Of a DNA stretch of 64,000 nucleotides, positions 10,730-21,907 are shown one piece after another; position 1 is the first letter of the stretch, and the number at the start of each line of letters is the position of its first letter. Below the pieces are notes generated by a model. That model had not been told where the DNA came from and did not search any database. It was given only the letters and a program-made list of their open reading frames with translations. The position numbers were made by a program, and so were the translations under genes. This DNA is from Papaver somniferum (lineage: Eukaryota; Streptophyta; Magnoliopsida; Ranunculales; Papaveraceae), in contig NC_039361.1 of the NCBI RefSeq assembly GCF_003573695.1, positions 133,704,777-133,768,776 on the forward strand. The letters run 5' to 3'.

Positions 10730-10747
10730 TGGCGACCATAGTGGGAG
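10730..10747 (+). other. Element B primer-binding site
   Basis: TGGCGACCATAGTGGGAG begins 2 bases after the LTR end. The TGGCGAC start resembles sites of Tat/Ogre-type elements; I do not assign the tRNA firmly. Confidence 0.6.
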
Positions 10748-10808
10748 ATTAATCTCTCGGTTACAAGATCAATTTTCAAATTTCATTCCAATTTTTATCA
10801 AATTAAAG

Positions 10809-12293
10809 ATGATAGATCTTAGGTCTGGATCATAGACAAATCCCGATGTTACTAGCGCTGACAACACCCTTGGTGTCAACATTCCTGCCGGTGACACCAC
10901 TGTACCTCCTACCAGCACGATCAACGCGTCTCGTGGCACTACATCCTCAACCACCAACACCAACGGCGAAGGAAGCATTCCCTTAGGCATGACACCTCTA
11001 ATCACCAGAGCCAGAGCCGCTTCCGCCACTCCCAATGTTTCTTCGAGCGCAACGCCCCTGGTTGTTACTAGAGCTACTTCCACTCTCCCATCAGGACGAG
11101 AGACTGGAGGAGCCAGAGGAGGCCAACCCCCTATTACCATTTTCGATTTGTTGGAAAGACAAGAAGTTCTCGCTAAGGCTCAGACGTACATGGCCACAAC
11201 TCAGAAATAGGTACTCAATTTCCTCAAGACGCTAACCAAACGACTACCACAAGAGACGCGTCATCCCATGGATCCAATAAAGAGTAATTTCAACACTTTT
11301 GGTGCAAGCACTTCAACAGAGCGTTCGTTCATGGATGAGGAAGTTCGTGTTGCTTCTGAGCGCCCAAGAGAAAGGAATTAGCCGTCCAACTTCATCACAC
11401 GTGAGGATCTGGAGCGTCTCCTCCAAAATCAAAGCAAGGAAAACCCGGTGGACATACACCAGCATCAATCTCCGATCCTCCTAATGTGAAAAGAGTTCCT
11501 CTTCCGAGAGGATACTCCTGTCCTCAATTTTCCCTTTATGACGGAACTGGTAATGCTCGTGAACACATCTCTCGTTTTCCGGAGTCATTAGAAGAGCACA
11601 AATACAATCATGTCCTCCGCCTGAAATAGTTCTCAAAGTCACTTACCGGGAGAGCGTACACATGGTACAACAACATTATACCAAACCGTATAGCCAATTG
11701 GATTCAAGCACCATGATCCAAATGTGACTGAACATCAATTATTAAAGTTTTGCATTAATGGAATGACACATGTCTATCGTGCTTTACTGGAGAACCTGCG
11801 ATTCCATACGTTCTCTGAACTTCATGAAGCTGCTAAGCGGTTGGCTACAACAGCACCAGCCTTGCTGGAAGGAATCAGGCCCGCCAGTAATGAAGATACA
11901 CATGAGATTCGAGGAAACATACGTCTCATCAACAAACAATACAACACTCAACCCTCTGTAAGCGTGGTGAGTGTAGGAGGAAAGAGAAAAGCTCCAGTTG
12001 CAGAACAAAAACTCAAACGTACAACACCAGCGCATCAGATGGCCCCATCCCGAAAGGCCGCGACTAAAGACTCCTGCACAACAGCAAGAAACTGGAGATG
12101 CTGCTCCAAACTTCCCGTTCCCGATCGATGAAGTGATTGAACTCCTGGAAGTATGGATTCTAGATGATGCCATTAAACTACCTCCTATCAGGCTCCCACC
12201 AACTCAGGAACAAATGGAAAATCCCAAATATTGTCGTTACCACAGATGCAGGAGAACTTCAATTAAGCACTGAGGGAGCTCCCAGAGACCCTC
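10809..12293 (+). pseudogene. Element B gag remnant (Tat type), cut by C
   Basis: It starts MIDLRSGS with a stop at codon 9 and continues in fragments: a Thr/Pro/Gly-rich head; FITREDLERLL near 11395; KSLTGRAYTW near 11638; and the block CINGMTHVYRALLENLRFH at about 11750. Each has a counterpart in G's gag (46140-46900). Several stops and frameshifts mean it cannot encode a full protein. A deletion relative to G follows NWIQAP near 11700. It ends at C's target duplication CCCTC (12289-12293) and picks up again at 19475. Confidence 0.8.
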
Positions 12294-13829
12294 TGATAGA
12301 CGCATTTATGTGTCTATTTTGTTCTCAATATTTTGTATTGTTAGACTCGATTAAGTACTTATTGTGTTATTTTGTGTTTTTGTAGATGTTTTTAGAGAAA
12401 TAAGCCTTTGCGGCGAAATGAGCTCGAAAAGTAGTGTTTTACACCCCAGGATAATGTACCGGAGGCACCTCAGAAATGCACCGGAAGCGTCCCAGAAATG
12501 TACCGGAGGAACCCAGAAAAATTACTATTTCCACCCCAAAATTACTATTTCCACCCCAATTGGTAAAGGGACACCCGTACAGGATTAGGGGGAGGACACT
12601 TTTCTTCTCATAATTCAAATTTTGGAAAAAGGCGGGAAATTTCTAAACAGTTCTGGCAGAATTTCGATCGTCAAAATGAAGGGGTTATGGGTCGATTCAA
12701 TGGCTGAAATTTGGTATAGAGATGTGATATAGGTTAAAGAACATAGTATGGGTGACATGATCGATCAAATTTGGCTGGAATTTTCGGTATGATTGACACA
12801 CCCAAAACAGAGCACGTGTACTGTAACACGAGCAAAATTGAAGTTCTTGTGTGCATGGGGGAGTTCTGCTGGCGTTGGAAGAGTGTTGAGGCGTGAATAA
12901 GTCGAATGGGAGCGTGCATGATCAAAGTTAACGCGTGCATCGATTAAAAATGGAAATTTTTGTTATTATTAGCAGCCGAGAATATTTGGATTAAATGGAG
13001 AACATATGCAATCAATGGTCGTATTTTTGGCTCCAATTCACTATAAATACAAGGCAAAACAGTTTGGAAAAGGTGTCGAGAGTGGGGAGGAGAAGAGAGG
13101 AAGCTGCAGAGGAAGAATCACCAATTCTCTCTGCTGCTGCTGCTATTCGTGATGAAGATGAAGAACACGAAGAACAGACTTGCAAGAACCGTCGTTTATT
13201 GACAGTCGTAGTTACAACGCGCGACAACGACACTTCAGCTTTTTATCGTTCCTTTTGTAACGGTTGAACAGCGCCTTTGCAACAGTTATTTATGTTGCGA
13301 TTTTTCTGTTCAATTGTTTTTCTCCCTTTAATCAACTTTTGATATTTATACATGTATTTTGAGATTATGATTAATATGAGGAGCTAAACCCCAACACTGG
13401 GGCGATGGAGGAAGCCTTATTTCACACTTGGGTAATTATATTTAATTCTTTTCATGACTTGTGCATTAATTTTAATTGAAATTATGATTTAAATTAATTA
13501 GTTGTGATTTGATTTGATGGGTCATGCTTAGCTTAGATGATTTGATGTCCCATGCTTAACATTTACACCTAATATTTTGAGAATCTATCTTGGCAATAAA
13601 TTAGAGTCGATATATTTAATATATTTTTCGAGCTATTATTGATAAAAGAATTATTATTTGAACTTTAAGAAATGAATTTGGCAGAATCCTAGTCTCAGTA
13701 CCTCTCTACCAATTTGTCAATATTTTTGTATATAATTTTTATAAATCTAAAAATCCTTCACCTTCACAAGTCTTAGAGTTCGAACCATCTTTACCACTAC
13801 TACTACAACCCCCATTAAATCGTTAATCA
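12294..13829 (+). repeat. Element C 5' LTR (1536 bp)
   Basis: It starts TGATAGACGCATTTATGTG and ends GTTAATCA. A TATAAATA box lies at 13042-13049. Near 12461-12560 there are short tandem units (about 24 bp around TGTACCGGAGG, and a doubled ATTACTATTTCCACCCCAA). Confidence 0.93.
13042..13049 (+). promoter_or_regulatory. TATA box of element C 5' LTR
   Basis: TATAAATA in the same sequence context as in D. The 3' LTR copy is at 18678-18685. Confidence 0.7.
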
Positions 13830-13832
13830 TTT

Positions 13833-13850
13833 TGGCGCCGCCGATGCGGA
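13833..13850 (+). other. Element C primer-binding site (tRNA-Asp-like)
   Basis: TGGCGCCGCCGATGCGGA begins 3 bases after the LTR end and is one base different from H's site. Confidence 0.7.
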
Positions 13851-14888
13851 TTTGTGCTTAGGTAGAATTTTTAGGTTTTTATTATTTTTTTACTATTATT
13901 TGTTCCTTTTTACGTTTCTTTTTGTGTCTTTGATTTACAGGTTCGAAGTGGAATATTAAGGACTTGGGAACAAAAAGCTTAAAGCTAAAAGCTAAAAGAG
14001 AAGAAAAAAAAGACATAATTTTTTTTTAGGATTTGTAAATAGGCTTTATTTTTCATAATTTTTTTTAATTTTTGGACTTTTTATTTGGACTTTATTCTGG
14101 ACAATTGGACTTTATTCTTTTTCTAACCCTACGGAAGGGTATTATTAAAAAAAAAAAAAAATTATATAAACTGTGTGCAGGGAAGGACGACGATTACTAT
14201 ATCGTCTCGGCCCCTCGGGTTCGTACATGACATAGGAGTCGTGGCCCGAGTCGACTTCAACGGTTCATCCCCCGTCTGGTACGGGAGGTAAGTCCATAGA
14301 AACACTCGCGAATCTCCTGTCAGCGGGTTTACTGTATTCCTTAAGGTGATTCATTGATTGAGGACGAATTCGGACTGTTTTTAAATTCCTAGTAAAGGGC
14401 AAGGCCTGGCCAATACAAGATAAGGGTTCGGATTTCATCACCGCTCCCTTCTTGCCCGCCTTAGGAAAACGAAACCTAACGCGAACCCAAGCTTTAAAAT
14501 TTGGAATAGAACGAGACCGATAGGGTAACGAGCTTAATAGGAAACTCGTTCGAAAAATATTGGTTGCTCTTTAAGCACACTTCAAAGTTCATGATGGTTT
14601 CTGTGAGTTGAATGCGTGACTGCGCCGCCTTCTAATGCGATGAGGCCTTGGGTATCGAATCTCTACTAAGCTTCCCTCGCCTCGATTCAACTTACATTAG
14701 CTCGGATTGATTCCAGAGGGGTGTGCTCAAATTGTAACGAATTCCTTTTCGAAGGAATAGAAGTTGGTCTAGAAAACAATCTAAGTGAAGCCATCATGCT
14801 TTTTGTTTGCCAGAAATCTTTAGGTTTGTTTTGGTAGAGTCGAGTCGGCCTTGTTTGTGGTTGTGTAGAATTCCCTTGCAATTAAGAA
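13851..14888 (+). other. Element C leader with predicted intron 14288-14813
   Basis: It has the same layout as D's leader. The donor GAG|GTAAGT is at 14288 and the acceptor TTTTTGTTTGCCAG ends at 14813, a 526-nt intron. The acceptor differs from D's by T to C in the CAG, which keeps the AG. No gene is seen here. Confidence 0.55.
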
Positions 14889-15634
14889 TGTCGAACTGGT
14901 ATGATAGAAGCCAATACAATGAGTATCGACCTGAATTTGAATATGGACATCATCAGTTTTATGACCATGGTGGGAATAGTAGTTGGGAACGCCAAACTTT
15001 TCAAGGTTATGGTTCATACCATGGTGAGCCCAATTACTATCCACACGCGAATTGGTCTTACGAGCAAGAAAATCAGGAACACTGTAGTACTGGTTACTCG
15101 TTTTTGGAAACTAGTCCTGATTATGACATTTCTGAACCTGTTCCATCTCTAGAAGAGACCCAACAACGGATTGAAAGGACGTATAAATGTTTAGTTGCAA
15201 TGAATAGTTAAAAAGAAGAGTGTACACGATATTCTGAGATGATAAACGAGAGTGGTGAACGTATAAGTGTTATTCTCAGTGAAATTCAGGCACGTCTAGA
15301 GGCAGAAAATGAACAGTTGGCTAATGCTGCTCGAAATAATCTAAATTTCCAAAATAGGGTTTCTAATTCTACCCTTGATATCAATAGTGAATATTTGCCT
15401 AATTTAGAGGACGAGGTTAGAATTGGTAACACTACTTGTTTTGATAAGGTTCGATCATTTTTATGCTATTATAGTGATGATTATGATGAGGTATTGATGA
15501 AGAACATGAAATATGTAGGCATAGTGATCAGGAATTTGTTACTCCGATTGAGCTTTATAATGATAGTGTTGTTTCTAATACAAATCCAAATAATTTTAAT
15601 AATTATTCACCTATTCAAAAGGATGTGGATTTGA
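14889..15634 (+). pseudogene. Element C ORF1: Tyr/His-rich coiled-coil protein, broken
   Basis: It starts at ATGTCGAACTGG like D ORF1 and closely matches it. An in-frame TAA ends the first piece at 15211, where D has TCA in the matching codon. The frame continues 15239-15634 through the coiled-coil part. It then diverges from D by indels around 15480-15520, so ORF2 must be read in a different frame. C retains the bases that D lost near 2731, which shows that ORF1 and ORF2 were once continuous. Confidence 0.65.
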
Positions 15635-16659
15635 CTAGAGATACCACCGTTTTAGACGATGTAGTTCATGATCCTTTAGCCTGCAGTATGTTGGATAATC
15701 CTTTATTTGATGTGCCTATCAGTGAATCGGAGGAGGTAACTATGATTAAAACCTTAGTTTATGAGCCTTTCTCTGATAATCCTTTATATGATTGTGATGA
15801 TGGTTTAGAGGAAAGAGTTTACACTGAGAATAGTGTTTTAGAATCTAGCGATTTAGAAACACTAGTCTTAGAAGATGATAAACTCGTAGAAATGAGTGAG
15901 GATGAACCCAACTTAGAAGAATCTATTGACCATTTCCAGGAATCTGATGACCTAGAAGTTGTGACTAGTCTTTCTAGAGACACAACAAACTCTAAGTTTG
16001 GGGGTGATTATCATTCTCCGTGTGCTTTAACTCTTAGAAAGTACCCTTCTGTAGGACTTGACATTTGTGCCTCAACCATCTTACAAGATTATCTTCGTAC
16101 ACGTTTTCCCGAACCTAATGATGTCCAGAAAGAAGCTCAGTTGTTAGAAACCCATCCTCTGGTTGATGTGGTTAACCCAGGCTATGATACCAAGATTGAC
16201 TTTGTTTTCCCACCAAAAACTTTTCAACAAATTGTGGGAACTTTTGATTTTAAGATGTGTCGGTTATTAAGTTTTGAGACTAAACCTAATCACTTTAGGA
16301 TATTAGGGTCGACACATTTTCTTAAGGAAGACCACCTCTTTCACTGTGGTCAACTATGTAAGTCATATCTGATTGACTTAGAGGATCCGCAATTATTTAG
16401 GTTATTACTTCGTGATTCTAAGTTCGTATTTGAGTTTTTACAGACTCTAAGACCTAGTGATTCGGATCCCATCTATGAAGAAACGCAGCCAATGAAAATA
16501 TTCTATTTAGACCCTTTCATAGAACCTGAACCTGAACCGCAATTAGCGATAGTTTTCAGGAAACTAGGTAAGGGCATGCTTTTCTTGTCCATTTTCTTGG
16601 TTCACTGCAGTTTCCTATGGTCAGCTCTATTTGTTTTTGAAGACCCACAGTTATTTTGA
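15625..16659 (+). CDS. Element C ORF2: acidic protein with C-terminal hydrophobic segment
   Basis: This 344-aa frame is homologous to D ORF2. It carries DPLACSMLDNPLFD near residue 15, a block also found in H after the protease (DPLACTIFDNPLFD). KFGGDYHSP lies near residue 125, and a hydrophobic stretch near the end resembles D's. It ends ten bases short of D at TGA, where D reads CGA: a C-to-T change of the kind produced by methylcytosine deamination. No enzymatic motif is seen. Confidence 0.6.
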   Translation: MDLTRDTTVLDDVVHDPLACSMLDNPLFDVPISESEEVTMIKTLVYEPFSDNPLYDCDDGLEERVYTENSVLESSDLETLVLEDDKLVEMSEDEPNLEESIDHFQESDDLEVVTSLSRDTTNSKFGGDYHSPCALTLRKYPSVGLDICASTILQDYLRTRFPEPNDVQKEAQLLETHPLVDVVNPGYDTKIDFVFPPKTFQQIVGTFDFKMCRLLSFETKPNHFRILGSTHFLKEDHLFHCGQLCKSYLIDLEDPQLFRLLLRDSKFVFEFLQTLRPSDSDPIYEETQPMKIFYLDPFIEPEPEPQLAIVFRKLGKGMLFLSIFLVHCSFLWSALFVFEDPQLF

Positions 16660-17930
16660 CTGTTACTTTATGGTTCGAGTTGACCAATCCTTTTCTAAGT
16701 CTGGCTGAAGACTTTAAACTTAGCACTTCTTGGGAGGTAACCCAATCTCATGCAACACGGTAATATCCTTCCTTAACTCTTTTGCTTCAAATAATAACCG
16801 TTTCTCCTTGTTCATGCTTTTAATTTCATCTTTAGAACATTGAGGACAATGTTAGATTTAAGTTTGGGGGTATGGGAGAAACTTTTTTTAGTTGCAATTA
16901 GTAAACTCCAGAGCCTAGAAATTTATGCCTATTAAGGTTTTCACTAACCAATCTAAGTGGATGGGAACATCTTGGTTGTAGGAGTTGAGGAACCAATCTG
17001 ATTAGATGGAAACATCTATAGAGTCTATTCATAAAAGCACAGAGCTCAGGTGTTAGAAATAACATGATAGTTGCACCATATCTCGTTGAGTCCTTTTCAT
17101 TTCTTTTTTTTTTTTCATTTTAAACTATGTTTCTCTAAGTGATTAGGTGGGGCACACGATTCAAGTTGTTACCACTGCTAGGGTGAATTAGAGTGACTGA
17201 GTTACTAAAAAAAATAAAAGACCGGACCAGTTAGACCAATCGGGGAATGCAGGACCCGTGGGAACTATCGTGTAATCTGCTGACAAGAAGCATGCGCTTG
17301 GACCAAAAAGATCTATTCATGCCGTTAAGTTAAAAAAAAATGGTTATTGTTTTGTGTAGTCAACTTCTGGTTCCCTTGTATTTGCCAGTTTGTTGATCTA
17401 GATTTAAGTTATTGACCACTGGTTCCCTTGTATATGCCAGTTGTGTTGATATTAGTCAGACCGGTATCAAAGTCCATTAGGATAGGTTCATTCTGGCAGT
17501 GGCCTTCATACAGATATGTGAAACATCGATCATTTGGTTAACATCAAAACCATCTACATTTTTCTATTTCCATCTCCTTTTTCTATCCATATGATTAGTT
17601 TGACTCTGAATATGATGTCCATAGTGCAACTATCTGAGTAGACCTCTGTCACTTTATATGAATTTTAGTATGCTTGAGTGCAAACTCGTGTACATCTATT
17701 GGAATTTCGCATCAGGGTACTTCCTCCTATAGTCAATGATTGTATGCCAACCAAGGAGATTCTTTAGTGCCTTCCAAGGTTCGTTGTAGATAGTTAGGGT
17801 CTGGAGTAAAGGTTTTGTGGGTACACCTCTGGTAAACCCTCCGGAGACAACACTCCGTCACTAGGGACACCTAATGAGTTAGGATTTTATTTTTGCTCGA
17901 GGACTAGCAAATAATAAGTTTGGGGGTATT
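16660..17930 (+). other. Element C 3' untranslated region with polypurine copies
   Basis: It aligns with D 3947-5229. AAGTTTGGGGGT occurs at 16860-16871 and, as the terminal polypurine tract, at 17916-17927; a third copy is in ORF2 at 15994-16005. No gene is seen. Confidence 0.75.
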
Positions 17931-19469
17931 TGATAGACGCATTTATGTGTCTATTTTGTTCTCAATATTCTGTATTGTTAGACTCGATTAAGTACTTATT
18001 GTGTTATTTTGTGTTTTTGTAGATGTTTTTAGAGAAATAAGCCTTTGCGGCGAAATGAGCTCGAAAAGTAGTGTTTTACTCCCCAGGATAATGTACCGGA
18101 GGCACCTCAGAAATGCACCGGAAGCGTCCCAGAAATGTACCGGAGGAACCCAGAAAAATTACTATTTCCACCCCAAAATTACTATTTCCACCCCAATTGC
18201 TAAAGGGACACCCGTACAGGATTAGGGGGAGGACACTTTTCTTCTCATAATTCAAATTTTGGAAAAAGGCGGGAAATTTCTAAACAGTTCTGGCAGAATT
18301 TCGATCGTCAAAATGAAGGGGTTATGGGTCGATTCAATGGCTGAAATTTGGTATAGAGATGTGATATAGGTTAAGGAACATAGTATGGGTGACATGATCG
18401 ATCAAATTTGGCTGGAATTTTGGGTATGATTCACACACCCAAAACAGAGCACGTGTACTGTAACACGAGCAAAATTGAAGTTCTTGTGTGCATGGGGAGT
18501 TCAGCTGGCGTTGGAAGAGTGTTGAGGCGTGAATAAGTCGAATGAGAGCGTGCATGATCAAAGTTAACGCATGCATCGATTAAAAATGGAAATTTTCGTT
18601 ATTATTAGCAGCCGAGAATATTTGGATTAAATGGAGAATATATGCAATCAATGGTCGGATTTTTGGCTCCAATTCACTATAAATACAAGGCAAAACAGTT
18701 TGGAAAAGGTGTCGAGAGTGTGGAGGAGAAGAGAGGAAGCTGCAGAGGAAGAATCACCAATTCTCTCTGCTGCTGCTGCTGTTCGTGATGAAGATGAAGA
18801 ACATAAAGAACAGACTTGCAAGAACCGTCGTTTATTGACAGCCGTAGTTACAACGCGCGACAACGACACTTCAGCTTTTTATCGTTCCTTTTGTAACGGT
18901 TGAACAGCGCCTTTGCAACAGTTATTTCTGTTGCGATTTTTCTGTTCAATTGTTTTACTCCCTTCAAAATCAACTTTTGAGCTTTATACATGTATTTTGA
19001 GATTATGATTAATATGAGGAGCTAAACCCCAACACTGGGGCGATGGAGGAAGCCTTATTTCACACTTGGGTAATTATATTTAATTCTTTTCATGACTTTT
19101 GCATTAATTTTAATTGAAATTATGATTTAAATTAATTAGTTGTGATTTGATTTGATGGGTCATTCTTAGCTTAGATGATTTGATGTCCCATGCTTAACAT
19201 TTACACCTAATATTTTGAGAATCTATCTTGGCAATAAATTAGAGTCGATATATTTAATATATTTTTCGAGCTATTATTGATAAAAGAATTATTATTTGAA
19301 CCTTAAGAAATGAATTTGGCAGAATCCTAGTCTCAGTACCTCTCTACCAATTTGTCAATATTTTTGTATATAATTTTTATAAATCTAAAAATCCTTCACC
19401 TTCACAAGTCTTAGAGTTCGAACCATCCTTACCACTTCATTACTACAACCCACGAAAAATTATTAATCA
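17931..19469 (+). repeat. Element C 3' LTR (1539 bp)
   Basis: It is a near copy of 12294-13829, starting TGATAGACGC and ending TATTAATCA, followed by the CCCTC target duplication. Confidence 0.93.
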
Positions 19470-20261
19470 CCCTCTTCCCGTCAGGAGTTGCATAGTTCCT
19501 GGGGACTCCGTCCACGAAACCGTACAGACCATGATGGAGCATTTATGAAAACAACAATAGACGAGTTTCCGCACACAGGGAATCAGGAAAGAGCTGCTTC
19601 ACCAAAAAAATAAAAAAAGGAGAATAAACTCGCATGCGTGATTTATTAAATCCCGTTAATGTTCATGGTCGTGACCGACCAAGGTCCTTGCTCGTAGCTG
19701 TCGTTCCTTCCTTTCAAGATCCATGTACGTAACTACCACTCGTCACTGCCAAGGTTTGTGCCTGTAGTCATAACTCGTCCCTGTCAAGAATCTTGATCGT
19801 ATACATCCAAGCTCCAGCCAACTGGTTTTGTACATAATCATCAACATGGATGCAAAAGGGTGATACCCTCATCATGGCCAACCCATCGACCATACGGGAT
19901 AGAACCACGTGAACTGGGGACTGAGGATCAGCGTGAAATTCCTTGCCGTCAGTCAAGGACTTGTTCAACACAAGAGAGACATTCAATCAAGAAGCATGTA
20001 ATTTGCAAAGGAAAATCAAACTGAAGGTTGGTCGAATCCTTAACCATTATTGTTATCTACCATATTTCGAATTACCAGAAGAGAGCGTTGCATGCGTCGA
20101 GATGTTACAATAGAAACGATATTCTTTCCCATGAGGAGAAAATACGACTTGCCGGCCAGTACTATTTATGTGTCGTCTTCCCATCTGCCATATCGTATCG
20201 CCTCAGAAGAAGGGGAATAACTCATTTTTTCGAAATCAAGAGTTAAGGGCGCCCTCACTGG

Positions 20262-20664
20262 AGTTCTCTCCAGAAGCCGCTTCAACGCACACTCCAGAAG
20301 CCGCTTCAACGCTCTCTCCAGAAGAAGTCGCTTCAAAGCACACTCCAGAAGCCGCTTCAACGCTCTCTCTAGAAGAATCCGCTTCAACACACGCTCTCTC
20401 TTGAAGCCGCTTCAACGCTCTCTCTAGAAGAATCCGCTTCAACGCACTCTCCTGAAGCCGCTTCAACGCTCTCTTCAGAAGAAGCCGCTTCAACGCACGC
20501 TCTCTCCAGAAGAAGCCGCTTCAACACACTCTCCTGAAGCCGGTTCAACGCTCTCTCCAGAAGAAGCCGCTTCAACGCACGCTCTCTCTCCTAAAGCCGC
20601 ATCAAAACTCTTTCCCGAAGCCACTTCAGCAGTCTCTTCAGAGGCCGAAGCCGCTTCAACACCT
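20262..20664 (+). repeat. Minisatellite AGAAGCCGCTTCAACGC
   Basis: About 12 copies of a core GAAGCCGCTTCAACG spaced 20-48 bp apart, joined by CTCTCTCCAGAAG-type linkers. The plus frame gives repeated PEAAST motifs and the minus frame gives repeated Leu/Arg/Lys motifs. Both are products of the repeat and are not taken as genes. The core is itself partly palindromic (GAAGC...GCTTC). Confidence 0.85.
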
Positions 20665-21892
20665 TACCAGCAAATGCAATGGAAGTACGTCTTTCAAGAG
20701 AAAATAAGCTCGGGATAATTACACATGGGGACTGCCAGCACAGGATGCCTTCATGTCCCTCAACCGGTTTATTTATAATATTAGAAATCATCACTGTTAA
20801 AGCTTTACGAGCCGCAAAAAATTCTCAACATGAAGACGTACATGTGCATCAAAGACTCCAAAGTACAAATCAGAGATGTTTCACATGTCCATCCACGCTA
20901 TCGATTCTGAAGTGTAACTGGGGACTACTCATCGCATCCCATTCTATACAACCATCCAATATTCAGAAGAAGGTTCAAAATATGTCGCTTGGAACGAAGT
21001 CCTTAAAGATTCGCGGAACAACGTCCATCTGTCTACCTATCTAGCCGGCACGCCACAAATGTTCAAGGAGCGTGTAATCTGCAAGGGAAATGTCAAACAA
21101 AAGAATGGGAGAGCTCAAATTGAAAAATCATGTACACATGCTCTACTCTAACCTTACCGAGGAGCGCTACGTCTAAAGTTTCAAGCATGAATGAGGGATT
21201 ATTATTCGATCAAGCCCTGGCTCCAGCCACATGAAACAAAGACTACTAAACATCAAAGAAATGTCATCAACGCCAGAAAGAATGGTACCTTCACTATAGT
21301 CCTCTCCGGAGCTGCTTCAACATACTCTCTGAAAGCGTCTCAATATCCTCTCGAGCCGCTTCAACATCCTCTTTAGCTGCTTCAATATCTTTTCAGAAAA
21401 TGCTTCAGCAGCCTTTTAAGGATATTCCTCATGATAGGTATCATCCACATCATAGTCGAGGATTATGACGTCGTCATGAAAAGGGTATTCATGTTTATCC
21501 AGGAATTCATGCTATGCTCCACCCTCCTTCACTTTAGCCGGGCAGCAAGCCTTTGAGCCCTAGCACTTGTTAGATGAGATGCTTCATCGTGCCTCCACTT
21601 TTCATCCATGCTAACCGAAGCCAGGAAATCTTGGACACGCTCTCGAACGATACTCAGATGTACAAGGGACTTGGAATGCAGTTTGAGATCCCAACCAACA
21701 ATATTCCTAATCTACCTGGGGCCAACCGACATCATGCTAGGGGAACGCTTACCTGGACACCTCTTGAACGTGACATGTTCCAAGAACATGCCGACCCATC
21801 TCTCCTGGTAACATATAACATTTTCTCATAAGTTTTACCTTTATTTGTCACCATCTAGTGCTTACCCTGAACCAATGTCACTGTTACGTACT

Positions 21893-21907
21893 AAGCAGGG
21901 GACTTCA
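21893..21907 (+). other. Element B polypurine tract
   Basis: AAGCAGGGGACTTCA abuts the 3' LTR TG at 21908. The same sequence, with TTAA at the end, precedes G's 3' LTR. Confidence 0.7.

Larger units (their letters stand above)
12294..19469 (+). mobile_element. Element C: non-autonomous Athila-like retrotransposon, sister of D
   Basis: It is complete: LTRs 12294-13829 and 17931-19469, primer site, leader, ORF1/ORF2, polypurine tract. The target duplication CCCTC is perfect (12289-12293 and 19470-19474). The LTRs differ at about 25-30 places by eye over 1.5 kb, so insertion was fairly recent. Its coding region parallels D but has its own stop and frameshift. It lies inside B's gag and is the innermost layer of the A-B-C stack. 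Confidence 0.95.
19475..21907 (+). other. Element B 3' internal region, no recognisable domain
   Basis: This continues B after C. Short open frames on both strands (19768-21831) lack recognisable motifs. It contains a minisatellite (20262-20664), a weaker echo of it at 21300-21420, and the phrase CTGGGGAC at about 19499 and 20917, frequent in Tat-type 3' regions. The last bases are AAGCAGGGGACTTCA, a polypurine tract just before the 3' LTR. The matching end in G is 62088-62102. Confidence 0.65.

Noticed and set aside
20166..20575. Repeated Leu/Arg/Lys or PEAAST proteins at the minisatellite
   Set aside because: Both strands are open because the repeat unit lacks stop codons; there are no other coding features.
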